A DNA stretch of 6,224 nt from Alphaproteobacteria bacterium (lineage in GTDB: Bacteria; Pseudomonadota; Alphaproteobacteria; Micavibrionales; UBA2020). Below are positions 5,256-6,224 of this stretch, piece after piece (the first letter of the stretch is position 1; the number at the start of each line of letters is the position of its first letter). Location of the stretch: contig JADYYV010000089.1 in NCBI GenBank assembly GCA_020853455.1, positions 1-6,224 on the forward strand, read 5' to 3'. Position numbers and translations under genes: made by a program. The notes beneath the pieces are model-generated. The model did no database searches. It had not been told where the DNA came from and saw only the letters and a list, made by a program, of their open reading frames with translations.

Positions 5256-6224
5256 ATGACGGACAAGAAAACCGGAAAATCGGGCCGTGAAAAGGGCCAT
5301 ATCGGGCGGCGCATCAAGCGTTACGCAAAAGTTTCCACGACCATGACCGGCCTCGCCGCGCGCCTTGCGGGGCAAAAATACCTCGGCATGGATATCGACA
5401 AGCCGATCCACGCAAAGCAGCTGATGGAATCCTTGGGCGAGCTGAAAGGCCCGCTTTTGAAAGTCGCCCAACTGCTCGCCACCATCCCCAACGTCCTGCC
5501 CAAGGAATATGCGGCGGAGATGCAGAAACTGCAGTCACAGGCCCCGCCCTTGGGCTGGCTGTTCGTCCGCCGCCGCATGATCGCCGAACTGGGCGCGGAC
5601 TGGGAATCGAAATTCAAATCCTTCGAGCGTGCCGCCGCCGCCGCCGCGTCGCTGGGGCAGGTGCATCGCGCCGTGACGCATAAGGGTGAAAAAGTCGCCT
5701 GCAAGCTTCAATATCCCGACATGGTATCCGCGGTCGAGGCCGACCTTAAACAGCTCGGCATGATCATGGGCGTGTTTGAAAAATACGATAACTCGGTCAA
5801 TACCAGCGAAATCCAGAAAGAAATCACCGACCGCCTGTATGAAGAACTCGATTACAAGCTGGAGGCCAAGCATGAGGGCCTTTACGGCTATATGCTGCAG
5901 GACGAGGAAAAAGTGCATGTGCCGCGCGTGATCCCCGAACTGTCGACCGAACGCCTGCTAACCACCACATGGCTCGATGGCGCGCATATCCTCGATTTCG
6001 TCAAGGAAAAGGCCGCGCACCGGAATGAAATCGCGCATAACCTGTTCCGCGCCTGGTATGTGCCGCTCTATTATTACGGCGTCATTCACGGCGATCCGCA
6101 TCTGGGCAATTACACCGTGCGCCAGGATCTGGCCCTGAACCTGCTGGATTTCGGTTGCATCCGGGTGTTTCCGCCGCGCTTCGTGCGTGGCGTCATCGAC
6201 CTGTATCACGCGATCGAGCGCAAC
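5256..6224 (+). CDS. ABC1/UbiB (AarF/COQ8-type) atypical kinase, 3' end outside the window
   Basis: The frame stays open for 323 codons to the window edge. The protein belongs to the ABC1/ADCK/UbiB atypical kinase-ATPase family, which supports ubiquinone synthesis. After a strongly basic start (1-27) come the signature helix 'GPLLKVAQLLATIP' (K69, Q72), the alanine-rich loop with 'AASLGQVH' (130-137) replacing the usual glycine loop, and the ATP-binding lysine K150 in 'VACK'. Next are the family motif 'EELDY' (196-200), the catalytic loop 'HGDPHLGN' (278-285; D280, N285) and the metal-binding 'DFG' (298-300). The classic KxGQ motif reads KVAQ here. The C-terminus, where UbiB proteins carry membrane helices, lies outside the window. 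ATG 5256 is the first ATG, GTG or TTG after the in-frame stop at 5211-5213, and no Shine-Dalgarno precedes it. It lies 47 nt after the peptidase operon and may be transcribed separately. It could be a shorter ABC1 paralogue rather than the main UbiB, so no symbol is given. Confidence 0.92.
   Translation, partial: MTDKKTGKSGREKGHIGRRIKRYAKVSTTMTGLAARLAGQKYLGMDIDKPIHAKQLMESLGELKGPLLKVAQLLATIPNVLPKEYAAEMQKLQSQAPPLGWLFVRRRMIAELGADWESKFKSFERAAAAAASLGQVHRAVTHKGEKVACKLQYPDMVSAVEADLKQLGMIMGVFEKYDNSVNTSEIQKEITDRLYEELDYKLEAKHEGLYGYMLQDEEKVHVPRVIPELSTERLLTTTWLDGAHILDFVKEKAAHRNEIAHNLFRAWYVPLYYYGVIHGDPHLGNYTVRQDLALNLLDFGCIRVFPPRFVRGVIDLYHAIERN

Noticed and set aside
5631..5648. GCC trinucleotide repeat (five GCC then GCG)
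   Set aside because: It codes for the alanine-rich nucleotide-binding loop expected in ABC1 kinases, so it is explained by protein function.

Overview
The window looks like ordinary chromosome from an alphaproteobacterium. The sequence is GC-rich with GC-biased third codon positions. The minus-strand gene start resembles alphaproteobacterial COQ9, and the ABC1/UbiB-type protein has the 'LKGPLxKVAQLLATIPxxLPxEYA' style that I associate with alphaproteobacteria. That placement rests on protein style rather than on a search. No mobile elements, tRNAs, rRNAs or CRISPR arrays are visible.

Layout. Positions 1-74 hold the first 24 codons of a minus-strand COQ9-like gene (ubiquinone biosynthesis). 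Positions 75-252 form a divergent intergenic region with a 26-bp near-perfect palindrome (141-166), a candidate COQ9 promoter and a second small dyad. A PAS-GGDEF diguanylate cyclase (253-1167) with intact catalytic and product-inhibition motifs follows. A 160-bp spacer (1168-1327) carries a good sigma70-like extended -10 promoter and a leader hairpin. Two full-length M3-family oligoendopeptidase genes (1328-3274 and 3271-5208) follow in tandem, overlapping as ATGA. They are clearly paralogues and almost certainly one operon. A 47-bp gap (5209-5255) contains an extended -10 element only 9 nt before the ATG of an ABC1/UbiB-type atypical kinase gene (5256 to the window end, 3' truncated).

How the parts fit. 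The two peptidases probably trim short cytosolic peptides, with coupled synthesis and possibly different specificities. The COQ9-like and ABC1-type genes at the two ends both belong to families linked to coenzyme Q synthesis, suggesting a loosely quinone-related neighbourhood. The diguanylate cyclase is an independent c-di-GMP signalling gene. I see no clear evidence of a new multi-gene system. The points most worth checking are the tandem divergent M3 pair and its G-run/ATGA junction, the 26-bp intergenic palindrome, and the apparently leaderless start of the ABC1-type gene.
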